Assembly: GCA_937879965.1 (NCBI GenBank)
Contig: CALFMP010000036.1
Location: forward strand, 620,001 to 684,000
Direction of reading: 5' to 3'
From: QKMZ01 sp012965515
Lineage (GTDB): Bacteria > Cyanobacteriota > Vampirovibrionia > Obscuribacterales > Obscuribacteraceae
DNA length: 64,000 bases
The notes under the pieces were generated by a model. That model had not been told where the DNA came from, did no database searches, and saw only the letters and a program-made list of their open reading frames with translations. A program made the translations under genes and the position numbers. Within the stretch, counting starts at the first letter, position 1. Every line of letters begins with the position of its first letter. This document shows, piece by piece, positions 35,156-43,238 of the stretch.

Positions 35156-38100
35156 ATGCCGATTCGCCGACAGCTTTCAATCTGCCTCTTGTTAAGCCTT
35201 TTAATGCATGGCTGCAGTCTTGGAAATGCGCCGGATACTTCCACCGTAAATAAGTCTGAAAGCCAGCAGCCATCGCAAAATGCGGGTGACGGAATTTCCC
35301 CAATCGCGATGGTGCTGAAGCGTCGGCTGAAGCAATCATCCAAAGCAAATTCCATGTCAATAAACGAGAGTTTGCATGAATTGCGCTCAATGTCGGCGAT
35401 TTACCCTGACAGACGTTTCCTCAATGCTATTGCGTTGGTGCACCAGCTAGCTATGGGTGGTGAGCAGGACCTTCTCGATGTTCAATACACGAATGAGACC
35501 TGGAAGGTTGTCTACCAGAATCAAGCCGTAGGAGAGTTGCATGAACTTCCTACTTTCGATGAATTGCATAAGTTTCTCTTGGATTGGGCGCGCAAGAATA
35601 AGCGGGCTGTTGAGAAGACGGGGACAACGGACTCTGAACTTGCACCGATTAAGGCGCAAATCGAAAGTGCTTCCCCTGAGTCTTTATTTGCGGCTTTGAG
35701 CAAACTGGACGAATTGCAATCTCGCGGCAATCCTAGTTTGACCCTGATGAAATTGAAAACCAGAGCATTGGTAATTCTTGCATGGGAGTTGCTAGACAAC
35801 CTGGAAATCGGTGATGAGATCTTTTCGGCTGCGTTGGCGCACTTGGTTTTCGTTGAGTCCGCATATCCAGATGAAATTTTGGAGGAAAAGGCGCTTATTG
35901 CTGATGCTCTTGGATATGAAGGAGCAGCCAGACGCCTTGCAAAAACACTTCCTGAGCAAAGTGCCGTCGCTTGTTATCTAAACAATCAAACTGAACGACT
36001 GCATCAACTGGCTCAAAGCGAAAAGCAAAGCAGCGTTCCCAATTTACTGTATTTCCGCTCGACTTGTTTGAACCGCGATCAATCCCGTTGGCGTGAATGG
36101 TTGGCGGAGAATTCCGCACTGACCAGTTCTAACACTCTGCCGCCTCTTAAGTGTACTTATTCTATTGGCGATGCGGCGATCATGATGCCGATCGCGCTTC
36201 GAATCTTGGGTCACGTAAAGCTCACTTCCGAAGGCGTCAGTTCGCAATTCTCGTTGGGCCCTGGAGATTTGGAATGGCGCAATCTATCATTGCGCTTGCC
36301 CACCGTTGCGTCCACTCTCAGCCCCAATTTGCTTTCGGACTTTGAAAGAGGTCTTACAACGACGAACAATAAGGGGTTGACCGACTTGTCCGTCAGGTTG
36401 AGAAGTACTTTCTATCGCGCATATTTTTTCTCTGCTATGGATATTGTGGCAAGGACGACCTTGGCACTTCCATCAGCAAAGGTTTTCTCTGAACGCCTGT
36501 CAGTTTGCCTCGAGTATCAAGGCAGTGGTCCATCGGCACAACTTGGACCCTGGGTGTTAGCTTTGTCGTCTCCACATGGTGGTGCTGATGAGGCAATTGA
36601 ATCAGCGTTTTTAAACCTGAACCAATTAGGTCCATCGGCGATGCTTGCTTTGCTGCCGCAAGCAAAAAGCAGCTTGCCTGCTTCAAAGAAGTGGTCGAGC
36701 ATTAGAGAGTTGTTTTTCGTGCGATTGGATAGCCGACCTGAAGTACGCTTGCCTGCTGCTGATTTCGTTGAACTTCCGTTTTTGGATTTGACTGCACACA
36801 AGTATCTTGTTTCGAGCGCAATAAGAGATGGTGCCGGCGATTCTCTTCAATCGAAGCTCATACTGAATCAAATACTTGGTCGCAAAAGCGAGATCATGAA
36901 AATGTTTAACAGCGCTTCTTTGTCTGTAAGGGAGAAGCTGGAATTGATTTCTTGCGTGCGATTGCTGGACAAGGATTACGTTGCTGATGCGAATCAGTTG
37001 TATGGGAAATTACTGCGCGAAAATCCGAGATCATGGGAAGCGGAAAAATCTTATATAGAGTTTCTCGCATCGCGTGACAAGAAAGCGGCCATCAGGGAGA
37101 TGCGCAAATGGAAAGCGCAAGTGACTTTGAAAAAGAAAGACGGGGCAAAGGTCACACGTGATGGTTTGCAGCTGGACCAGAGTTTGCTCTTAGCCCAACT
37201 GTTGTATGACGTTAACGATTTGTCCGGTTTGAAAGACGAACTTAAGAATGTCAAATCCAACTCGTCTCAAACGTATTTAAAGCTGCTCGCACTGAGCGAA
37301 TTGTCTTCAGGCAATTATGGCAGCGCTAAAGCTTGGGCTGAGGAGCTTCGTCGCTCCTATCCTAAGAGTCTCGATGCGATGTTGATTGAGTTGGAAATAT
37401 GTCTGAAGCAAAAACAGTTTTTACCAGCCGCAAACATCCTTCGTAGTGCTGTTGCAGTGCCGAGAATTATTTGGAAAGAGAAAATCGCGCCGCTGATAAT
37501 TTCCAGGCTTTCCAATCCTCAGGATGTCGGCGCTTTTGTTGGTGCTCTAGATTCGATACAGATAAACTCTGATGATAATCTGGGTCAGATTGCCGCTGCT
37601 GCATACAGCGCTGATAGGGCGGAACTGGCTTTTCAAATTCTCTCTAAAGTTAAGACTGGTCCGGATGCAATGTATGATTTGCTAACGTGTCAGTACAGGT
37701 ATTTGAAACGTGCACACGGTAAGCAAAAGGCTTTGGCGTGGCTGAAAGAACAAATTCCCGAAGATAAGCGCGCTGCTGTGGCACCATTTGCTTTTTTCAG
37801 CGGACAGGACGAACTTCTCTTTGAGTTCGCTCCCGCTGAGGACACACTTTCCGGTGGTGAGGATGTCTGGATTTTGCGTGCTGCGTCGGGAGTTCTTAAT
37901 CCGGTGCCTGCGGATTGGCAATCGATGCTCAATGCGCATTTTGAAGGCAGAAAAGACACTGACGGTAAAATCGGATTGTACCTTCTCGGTAAACTGAAAG
38001 CTGAGCAATTGTCTACTGTTCCACTATCTTCGGCAGAGCGCGCAAAAGTTTTGTTTCATTTGGCATGGAAGCAGATGGCTACACCGGGCAATTTTCTGAA

Positions 38101-38314
38101 GGATACCGAGTTGCTTCTGTGCTGCCTAACCACCAATCAAAATGCACTCAATGAGTTTCAATGGTCAAAGGTGTGGTTGCGTGATATCGCTGCTTCGCTT
38201 GCTGGACAGCCGATGATTTACAGCGAAAGCACTCTTTCTCGATTGCGCGTGACTAGCCCTTCTCACCAGGGAGATTGGTCTCAGCAGCGTCGATTCCAAT
38301 TGTCGAACAGATAA
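35156..38314 (+). CDS. Large probable lipoprotein with TPR-like helical repeats
   Basis: 1052 aa from the ATG at 35156. The N-terminus (RRQLSICLLLSLLMHGCSLG) looks like a lipoprotein signal with a Cys-containing box, though MHGC is not a textbook lipobox. The rest is predominantly helical, with TPR-like hairpins in the second half (EKSYIEFLASRDKKAAIREM, LALSELSSGNYGSAKAWAEEL, IELEICLKQKQFLPAANIL). No enzyme motif is seen. The frame is open upstream to 35075, but the lipoprotein start fits better. TATAAT at 35144-35149 sits too close to be a normal promoter for this start. It follows the two polytopic genes and may be an envelope scaffold for them. Its stop codon abuts that of the convergent gene at 38315. 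Confidence 0.82.
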   Translation: MPIRRQLSICLLLSLLMHGCSLGNAPDTSTVNKSESQQPSQNAGDGISPIAMVLKRRLKQSSKANSMSINESLHELRSMSAIYPDRRFLNAIALVHQLAMGGEQDLLDVQYTNETWKVVYQNQAVGELHELPTFDELHKFLLDWARKNKRAVEKTGTTDSELAPIKAQIESASPESLFAALSKLDELQSRGNPSLTLMKLKTRALVILAWELLDNLEIGDEIFSAALAHLVFVESAYPDEILEEKALIADALGYEGAARRLAKTLPEQSAVACYLNNQTERLHQLAQSEKQSSVPNLLYFRSTCLNRDQSRWREWLAENSALTSSNTLPPLKCTYSIGDAAIMMPIALRILGHVKLTSEGVSSQFSLGPGDLEWRNLSLRLPTVASTLSPNLLSDFERGLTTTNNKGLTDLSVRLRSTFYRAYFFSAMDIVARTTLALPSAKVFSERLSVCLEYQGSGPSAQLGPWVLALSSPHGGADEAIESAFLNLNQLGPSAMLALLPQAKSSLPASKKWSSIRELFFVRLDSRPEVRLPAADFVELPFLDLTAHKYLVSSAIRDGAGDSLQSKLILNQILGRKSEIMKMFNSASLSVREKLELISCVRLLDKDYVADANQLYGKLLRENPRSWEAEKSYIEFLASRDKKAAIREMRKWKAQVTLKKKDGAKVTRDGLQLDQSLLLAQLLYDVNDLSGLKDELKNVKSNSSQTYLKLLALSELSSGNYGSAKAWAEELRRSYPKSLDAMLIELEICLKQKQFLPAANILRSAVAVPRIIWKEKIAPLIISRLSNPQDVGAFVGALDSIQINSDDNLGQIAAAAYSADRAELAFQILSKVKTGPDAMYDLLTCQYRYLKRAHGKQKALAWLKEQIPEDKRAAVAPFAFFSGQDELLFEFAPAEDTLSGGEDVWILRAASGVLNPVPADWQSMLNAHFEGRKDTDGKIGLYLLGKLKAEQLSTVPLSSAERAKVLFHLAWKQMATPGNFLKDTELLLCCLTTNQNALNEFQWSKVWLRDIAASLAGQPMIYSESTLSRLRVTSPSHQGDWSQQRRFQLSNR

Positions 38315-40645
38315 CTAGTTAGGCTCGCAGAATTGACCGCCGCCACTGCAGGAATTGCCGAAGTTCAATTCTCCCAGTAAGTGGTTGAATCCACTTGATG
38401 GGATGAACACGGCACTATCAGTGCATGTCGCTTCCGGAGAATGTCTCCAAGCCCATCCCGGAAAATGTCCGTCGGTATTCGGATCAGCTTTGGGGTTTGC
38501 AGGAAGCTTCTTAATCGGTCCATTGGGTGGCTCCGACGAGCAGTTGACGATTGTTCCGATTACATTGTATGGAGCGCCGCAATTTAGAGTGGCAGTGCTT
38601 CCCTGCCCATCGGCTAAGGTGTTCGGAACCGTCCAACGTGGAGGGCTAGTCGACATCTTCAAGTCGCCGCCGTCAGCATACAGATATAGAGAAGTCTGCA
38701 TTGGAAGTTGCTGAGACTTAAGCAGGTTTAGAACGTAATCTCGGCTTGTTCCTGGCTTGATTAGTTGACACCGTTTCACTAACTTATCTGTGACTGTGCC
38801 CAATCCACAAGCTTTGCTGTCAGGGATGCTGTCTATCATTTGTAGATAGTCATACGGGGTTTTGACCTGTCCGAAATTCCATAAATTTTCCGGAGACGGA
38901 TATTTCTTTGAATGGTCGAAATATTTGATACCACTTTTGGTGGCGGGGGCGGGAACGTATGCGCAATTAATACAGCCAGTACGTGTTGTGAGGACATTGA
39001 CTTTGAACTGCTCAAGGCTAGTGAAGCCGTTACCCCCGACATGACCTGAATCCACCGTGCCATATTGATCGTAGCCTTTCTTAAAGGCATCAAGCATCAG
39101 CAATTCAGGATCGTCGCTTCTCAATTCTTGCTTGTAGTTGTGCCAAAAAATGAGCTTGTTTGTATTGCGGTCAATTTGCAGAAGTGCACGAGGACCGTTT
39201 AATTCAGAACCATCTCTATGCCGAATGACTTTTAGAGACTTAGACCTGTCGGGAATATTCAAGCGCCAAAGAAGCGCACGTATTAGGTCGTTTTTGATGC
39301 GATTGTAAATAAACCATTGATCGACGTAATTGTTTTTCTTCAGGATTTGTGTCGCTTCCCTGTCCAAGCGCGGGTACCAATGCCCGCGATCGCCGTCGGT
39401 CAAATTGCCGACACCATCTTTTGCTTCGCGAATGACGCGATCTACTTCAGATGATGTGAAAAGCGACTCGTCATTTACTTTGTCGAGTTCGCGCTTCAAA
39501 TCGGCGTCTGACATATTCGGATTTACATCGAGAGATTTGGTTGTCTCTGTTTCATTGCCCGTACAAAAGTAATCTCTCGGTTGTGTGCCGGTAATGTGGA
39601 TGCCTTCTCCTGCAAGCGCATGGCAAAAGATGTCTTTACCTTGCATCGCCATAGAGCCCTGTGGTCCGGGCGCTCGTGGGCCGTTTTTTATCTCGATGTA
39701 TCCATACGGCATGCCCAGCTTAGAACCTTTGTCCAGCGAACCTACGATTGCGCAGGCGACCGCACCGGCTATCTGTTTGGTCTGATTCTCGCGCGTCGTG
39801 CCCTGCGATTGAAATGCATTAGGCGGCAATGTATTTTCTGGATAAGGCGGATTGCCCATGCCAACCGCCACATCGTCTTTCCGATTGTTCTCGAAGGTGA
39901 TTGTTTCAACCAGGTGAGTGCGGTCATGAGGTCCAACCGGTACACCGACGAAAGTTAGTGTTTCACCGGAGACAGGCAGAAAAACTGAAATAGGCTTGTA
40001 TCCGGCAAAGTATTTTTTCTTGCCTGCCGTTCCTGTAGAAACCTCTACTTCAGGGAAATCCTTCTCAATGTCTGCAGCTTTGAGAACCGTTTCGTCTATA
40101 TCAATATTGGTTGCAGAGCCGCGTTTCATATAACTTACGCCATAATTTGCCAAGCTGATGCGGTTTTTGCCGAGCATTTTTGTGTTGTTGGCGTCAGCGA
40201 GCAGTTGAAAATGCTTTTCCATATATTGTTTGTCGGTCAATTTCTTTTGCAAGAATTGCCCGACTTGATTTAGCGCGTTGAAGAGTTTGCGAGCATTCTT
40301 AGCAGCGTCGGCAGTATTCTCTTCGCGCGCCAAGAGCGCAACGATCGCAGAGTGTGCAACCAATTGGTTGTAATTCAAGAGATTAATATCATCAGGATTT
40401 CCAAGGATTACCGCAAAATTACTAGCGATGTCCGGATTATCGAAAGACAAAGCGCTTTTACTTGGATTAGTCAGAGCATTCTTCGCCAAATTCACCGAGC
40501 CGGCATCCGTAGCATTGGCTAATTCCCGACCGCCTCCTATGAGTTTGGTCAGCAGGAAAAATCCTATGCCTAACAACACGATCACCAGAACAATGACCGC
40601 GATAAACATGAGGACCGCGCCTCGTTTTCGTCTGTACAAAGCCAT
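38315..40645 (-). CDS. TadE/TadG-like pilus-associated protein
   Basis: 776 aa from ATG 40645 (a TTG eight codons upstream is possible). The N-terminus has the TadG pattern: RRKRGAVLMFIAVIVLVIVLLGIGFFLL as a single membrane anchor, followed by ELANATDAGSVNLAKNAL, comparable to the A-x-D-A-A-A motif of Flp-pilus TadE/F/G proteins. The long remainder is soluble and presumably extracytoplasmic, with clustered Cys (CINCAYVPA, CGLGTVTDKLVKRC, CTDS..., CSGGGQFCEPN) suitable for disulfides. No other tad or pilus genes are in the window. It is convergent, with no gap, to the lipoprotein gene. Confidence 0.75.
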   Translation of the reverse strand: MALYRRKRGAVLMFIAVIVLVIVLLGIGFFLLTKLIGGGRELANATDAGSVNLAKNALTNPSKSALSFDNPDIASNFAVILGNPDDINLLNYNQLVAHSAIVALLAREENTADAAKNARKLFNALNQVGQFLQKKLTDKQYMEKHFQLLADANNTKMLGKNRISLANYGVSYMKRGSATNIDIDETVLKAADIEKDFPEVEVSTGTAGKKKYFAGYKPISVFLPVSGETLTFVGVPVGPHDRTHLVETITFENNRKDDVAVGMGNPPYPENTLPPNAFQSQGTTRENQTKQIAGAVACAIVGSLDKGSKLGMPYGYIEIKNGPRAPGPQGSMAMQGKDIFCHALAGEGIHITGTQPRDYFCTGNETETTKSLDVNPNMSDADLKRELDKVNDESLFTSSEVDRVIREAKDGVGNLTDGDRGHWYPRLDREATQILKKNNYVDQWFIYNRIKNDLIRALLWRLNIPDRSKSLKVIRHRDGSELNGPRALLQIDRNTNKLIFWHNYKQELRSDDPELLMLDAFKKGYDQYGTVDSGHVGGNGFTSLEQFKVNVLTTRTGCINCAYVPAPATKSGIKYFDHSKKYPSPENLWNFGQVKTPYDYLQMIDSIPDSKACGLGTVTDKLVKRCQLIKPGTSRDYVLNLLKSQQLPMQTSLYLYADGGDLKMSTSPPRWTVPNTLADGQGSTATLNCGAPYNVIGTIVNCSSEPPNGPIKKLPANPKADPNTDGHFPGWAWRHSPEATCTDSAVFIPSSGFNHLLGELNFGNSCSGGGQFCEPN

Positions 40646-40845
40646 GTGCGCGTTTCTTCGGAAGGGCAATATGGGGCCAAAGAGGCGGGCTGACGCGTAA
40701 AATTAACTCAATTTAACGATTCTAGTCTACATCTATATCATTGTCAATTTCGGCTCAATAGCCAAATCCAAATCACAGAATTGAACAGTGAAAATCGGGA
40801 AATATTGGCTCATACACGAAATTAAGGTTACGCAGAGAAACCTGT

Positions 40846-40877
40846 TTACGACCTCGTTACCGCAAAAACTTACTTTG
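40846..40877 (+). promoter_or_regulatory. Regulon element plus -10, before the small EF-hand-like gene
   Basis: TTTACGACCTCGTTACC (40846-40862) is followed after 9 nt by TACTTT (40872-40877). The ATG lies 53 nt after the element. Confidence 0.65.
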
Positions 40878-40915
40878 TAAGTCACAAGTGGCTTTACTAC
40901 AGCGAGGCAAGCAAT

Positions 40916-41539
40916 ATGGAAAATTCTCCATTCGAGGTTCCGGTGCAAGATGTTCTCAGCGATGGATACTTAAATCCAGACGATGCGATTCTGCCTGTGC
41001 CTCAGCTCTTCCTTTCGAGCGAATCTCCGGACAGTGCGCCTGCTCCGGACCCGAAAAACTTTGCCGATCTTTTGCCCTTGCTCGATCTTGATGGCAACAA
41101 ACTTCTGAATAAAGCTGAGCTAAAAGCATCTGTATACAACGAATCTTTATCGCAAATGCAGAGGAACATGGTCGACTTGTTGAGCACTAGATATGACATA
41201 GTCAGGATGCTAGGGCCAACCGATCTGCCGTTGAACAATAATGCAGAACTCAGCCCTGGTGATTTGGATGAATTGAATAATGTTGCTAATGACAAATACG
41301 GCGCGAAGAATATTTTATCCACAACAGTTCAAAATGCAGGCGAACTTCCGCATGGAATACTATTCTCGTCCGTCGTACAAGTCGGGCTAGGTTTAGCATG
41401 GAGAAATCCTAGAGTGATTGGCGCCGGACTAGTGGGGATAGGCCTGGCAGCCGGTATTGGTAGCGTAGATACAATTATGAATTCTGCCGAGACTCGTGGA
41501 ATGGAAAATGAAGTTAAGCCCTTGCTTTCTAGCCAATAG
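40916..41539 (+). CDS. Small EF-hand-like protein with one hydrophobic segment
   Basis: 207 aa, leaderless. An EF-hand-like loop DLDGNKLLNKAEL lies near residues 56-68 and a second Asp/Asn-rich loop (NNNAELSPGDLDEL) near 109-122. A hydrophobic Gly/Ala stretch (about 158-182, VIGAGLVGIGLAAGIGS) could insert in a membrane. GAGG precedes the ATG by about 8 nt. It shares the calcium-loop style and the promoter element with the proteins at 21512 and 25176, so it is probably part of the same system. Exact role unknown. Confidence 0.8.
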   Translation: MENSPFEVPVQDVLSDGYLNPDDAILPVPQLFLSSESPDSAPAPDPKNFADLLPLLDLDGNKLLNKAELKASVYNESLSQMQRNMVDLLSTRYDIVRMLGPTDLPLNNNAELSPGDLDELNNVANDKYGAKNILSTTVQNAGELPHGILFSSVVQVGLGLAWRNPRVIGAGLVGIGLAAGIGSVDTIMNSAETRGMENEVKPLLSSQ

Positions 41540-41591
41540 TTCCATAAAAAGAAGCAAATTTTGTGGGTTGTGTTCGAATGAGTTAAGGACT

Positions 41592-42071
41592 TCAGTCTCG
41601 AGCATGCTCTTTTAGAAATATCGGATCGTCGGACTTCACAATTAAGACTGGCTGCGTGCATCTTTCGATGGTGGCGGGATTCATAAACACTGTGCCATCC
41701 GCATCCTCGATGTGAAAGTGAATCGCGCAATCGAACCACGGGTTTTCTTCTGTCCCTTCGAAATCATCTAGCTCACTTCCATCATCGAGCGAGATAAACG
41801 CAGCGAGAGGCGCAAAACGTTTTGATTCCGAATACTTTTCAAAGAGACGTGCCACCACTCTTAGAGCGTAACGAAGAAAGTCAGTCTCGATGCCGAGATC
41901 GAGAAGGCATACGTGGCAGTCTTCTTCTTCATTAACGTCTGCAATCTGGACGTTTAGAATCTCCTCCGCTTGTGCCGGTAGCTTCAGCGATTTCCACTCA
42001 CCGACTGCTAGCCAGTGTGGCTCCATCAATTTGTTCATGTGCATAGTGGGCGGGCTCTTTTGATTTTGCAC
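41592..42071 (-). CDS. Hypothetical acidic protein, possibly with displaced N-terminus
   Basis: 159 aa from a GTG at 42071; ATG codons at residues 10, 12 and 16 are alternatives, and none has a good ribosome site. It is an acidic alpha/beta protein (e.g. LDLGIETDFLRYALRVVARLFEKY, NPWFDCAIHFHIEDADGTVF) with no recognised family. A second frame (41998-42183) just upstream reads as a coherent basic peptide beginning VAPYDLSDRKGKKLKEIW, overlapping this start. A frameshift or two overlapping genes are both possible. Confidence 0.65.
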   Translation of the reverse strand: MQNQKSPPTMHMNKLMEPHWLAVGEWKSLKLPAQAEEILNVQIADVNEEEDCHVCLLDLGIETDFLRYALRVVARLFEKYSESKRFAPLAAFISLDDGSELDDFEGTEENPWFDCAIHFHIEDADGTVFMNPATIERCTQPVLIVKSDDPIFLKEHARD

Positions 42072-42251
42072 TTTGAGTTTGGTACAGAAACAAGCGCATA
42101 GGATAGCGCTGAAAGAGTTCGGGCATCAACCAGATCTCTTTCAGCTTTTTACCCTTTCTGTCTGACAAATCGTACGGAGCCACCCACTCATGGGATCGCT
42201 GGCGGCTCGCGGCTTTGCGCGTTAAAGGTCGGTTTGCACGAAATTATATTT

Positions 42252-43043
42252 CTAAAGCAGACCCATTTTAGTCAAGAGAGATTCTGTGATTTTCTTCGCG
42301 TTGCGCCCGTAGGCGTTTTCATTAGCCCGAACATTCGTTGCAAAAACGTATGTTTTATCCCCGTGTTTTATCGCGCCAACAAACCAGCCAAACTTCGCGC
42401 CGGTGCTCGTACCGGTTTTTCCGAACAGAGTATTGTCGCCTTCAGTCTTGAGTTTGATGAGCTGTCGCACGTCACTCATCGATTGTTTCTTTACGGGCAA
42501 TTTGTCTTCAAACAACTGTGTCAGGAAGTCGACCTGCTCGTAAGGAGAAACTAAAAGAGAGCCCCCTTTGCCAAGCCAGAAATTAGTCAATCCGCTCGAG
42601 ATGTCTTGGTTGCCGTATTTTAGTGTATGCAGATATTCCTGCATTCGTTCTTTACCGATCTTCTCCGCTACTTTTTGAAAGTACCAGACAACAGAGTTGG
42701 TCATAGCGCTCTGCATATCTTGGTCTTGATTGTGCGACTCGATTTCGCGTTTTTTGCCATCCCATTTCATTTTCGAGTCATCAACCTTCATTACGCCCGA
42801 GTCAATCGCAATCAGCGAGTTGACGATTTTGAAAGTAGAACAGGGGTTGTCGCGTTCTTTCAACAGCTTTTCGTTGTACTTAACAATCGAACCGTCGCTC
42901 AGGTCCTTCAGTACGAAGGCTCCCGTGTATCCTTTGAACTCTTTGGAAATTTGAGCGTCAGTAATTGCCGATGGAGTTGCGGACAGTGCCGGAGTAACCG
43001 TGGCAAGCGCCATAATCAAAGAGACAGCAATTTTGCGCAGCAT
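42252..43043 (-). CDS. Class D (OXA-type) beta-lactamase
   Basis: 263 aa with a Sec signal (1-21). It is a serine beta-lactamase of class D acting in the periplasm. All signature motifs are present: S69-T-F-K72 (nucleophile and the Lys that is normally carboxylated), S117-V-V, Y143-G-N and K209-T-G. FWLGKGGSLLVSPYEQVDFL is the usual pre-KTG helix region. GGAGG 7 nt before the ATG gives strong initiation. No mobile element, integron site or resistance partner is nearby, so it looks like a resident chromosomal gene. Some relatives act as penicillin-binding sensors, but the stand-alone signal-peptide form favours an enzyme. Confidence 0.96.
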   Translation of the reverse strand: MLRKIAVSLIMALATVTPALSATPSAITDAQISKEFKGYTGAFVLKDLSDGSIVKYNEKLLKERDNPCSTFKIVNSLIAIDSGVMKVDDSKMKWDGKKREIESHNQDQDMQSAMTNSVVWYFQKVAEKIGKERMQEYLHTLKYGNQDISSGLTNFWLGKGGSLLVSPYEQVDFLTQLFEDKLPVKKQSMSDVRQLIKLKTEGDNTLFGKTGTSTGAKFGWFVGAIKHGDKTYVFATNVRANENAYGRNAKKITESLLTKMGLL

Positions 43044-43238
43044 ATGCTTTCCTCCCGGGCGAATATGAGTCGAGTTTTTTCATTCTGCGCGCCGCAGGTA
43101 AAAACCTATACGGACGATTTGTTAGGGGCGGTAAGAACTATGTTGGTTTGTTTCGGGAACATGTCGGAACGCTTTGGCGTCGTTGGAAATTCTGGGAACA
43201 ATGTACATAATACGGATTATGGTCTCGTGGTTTAACAC

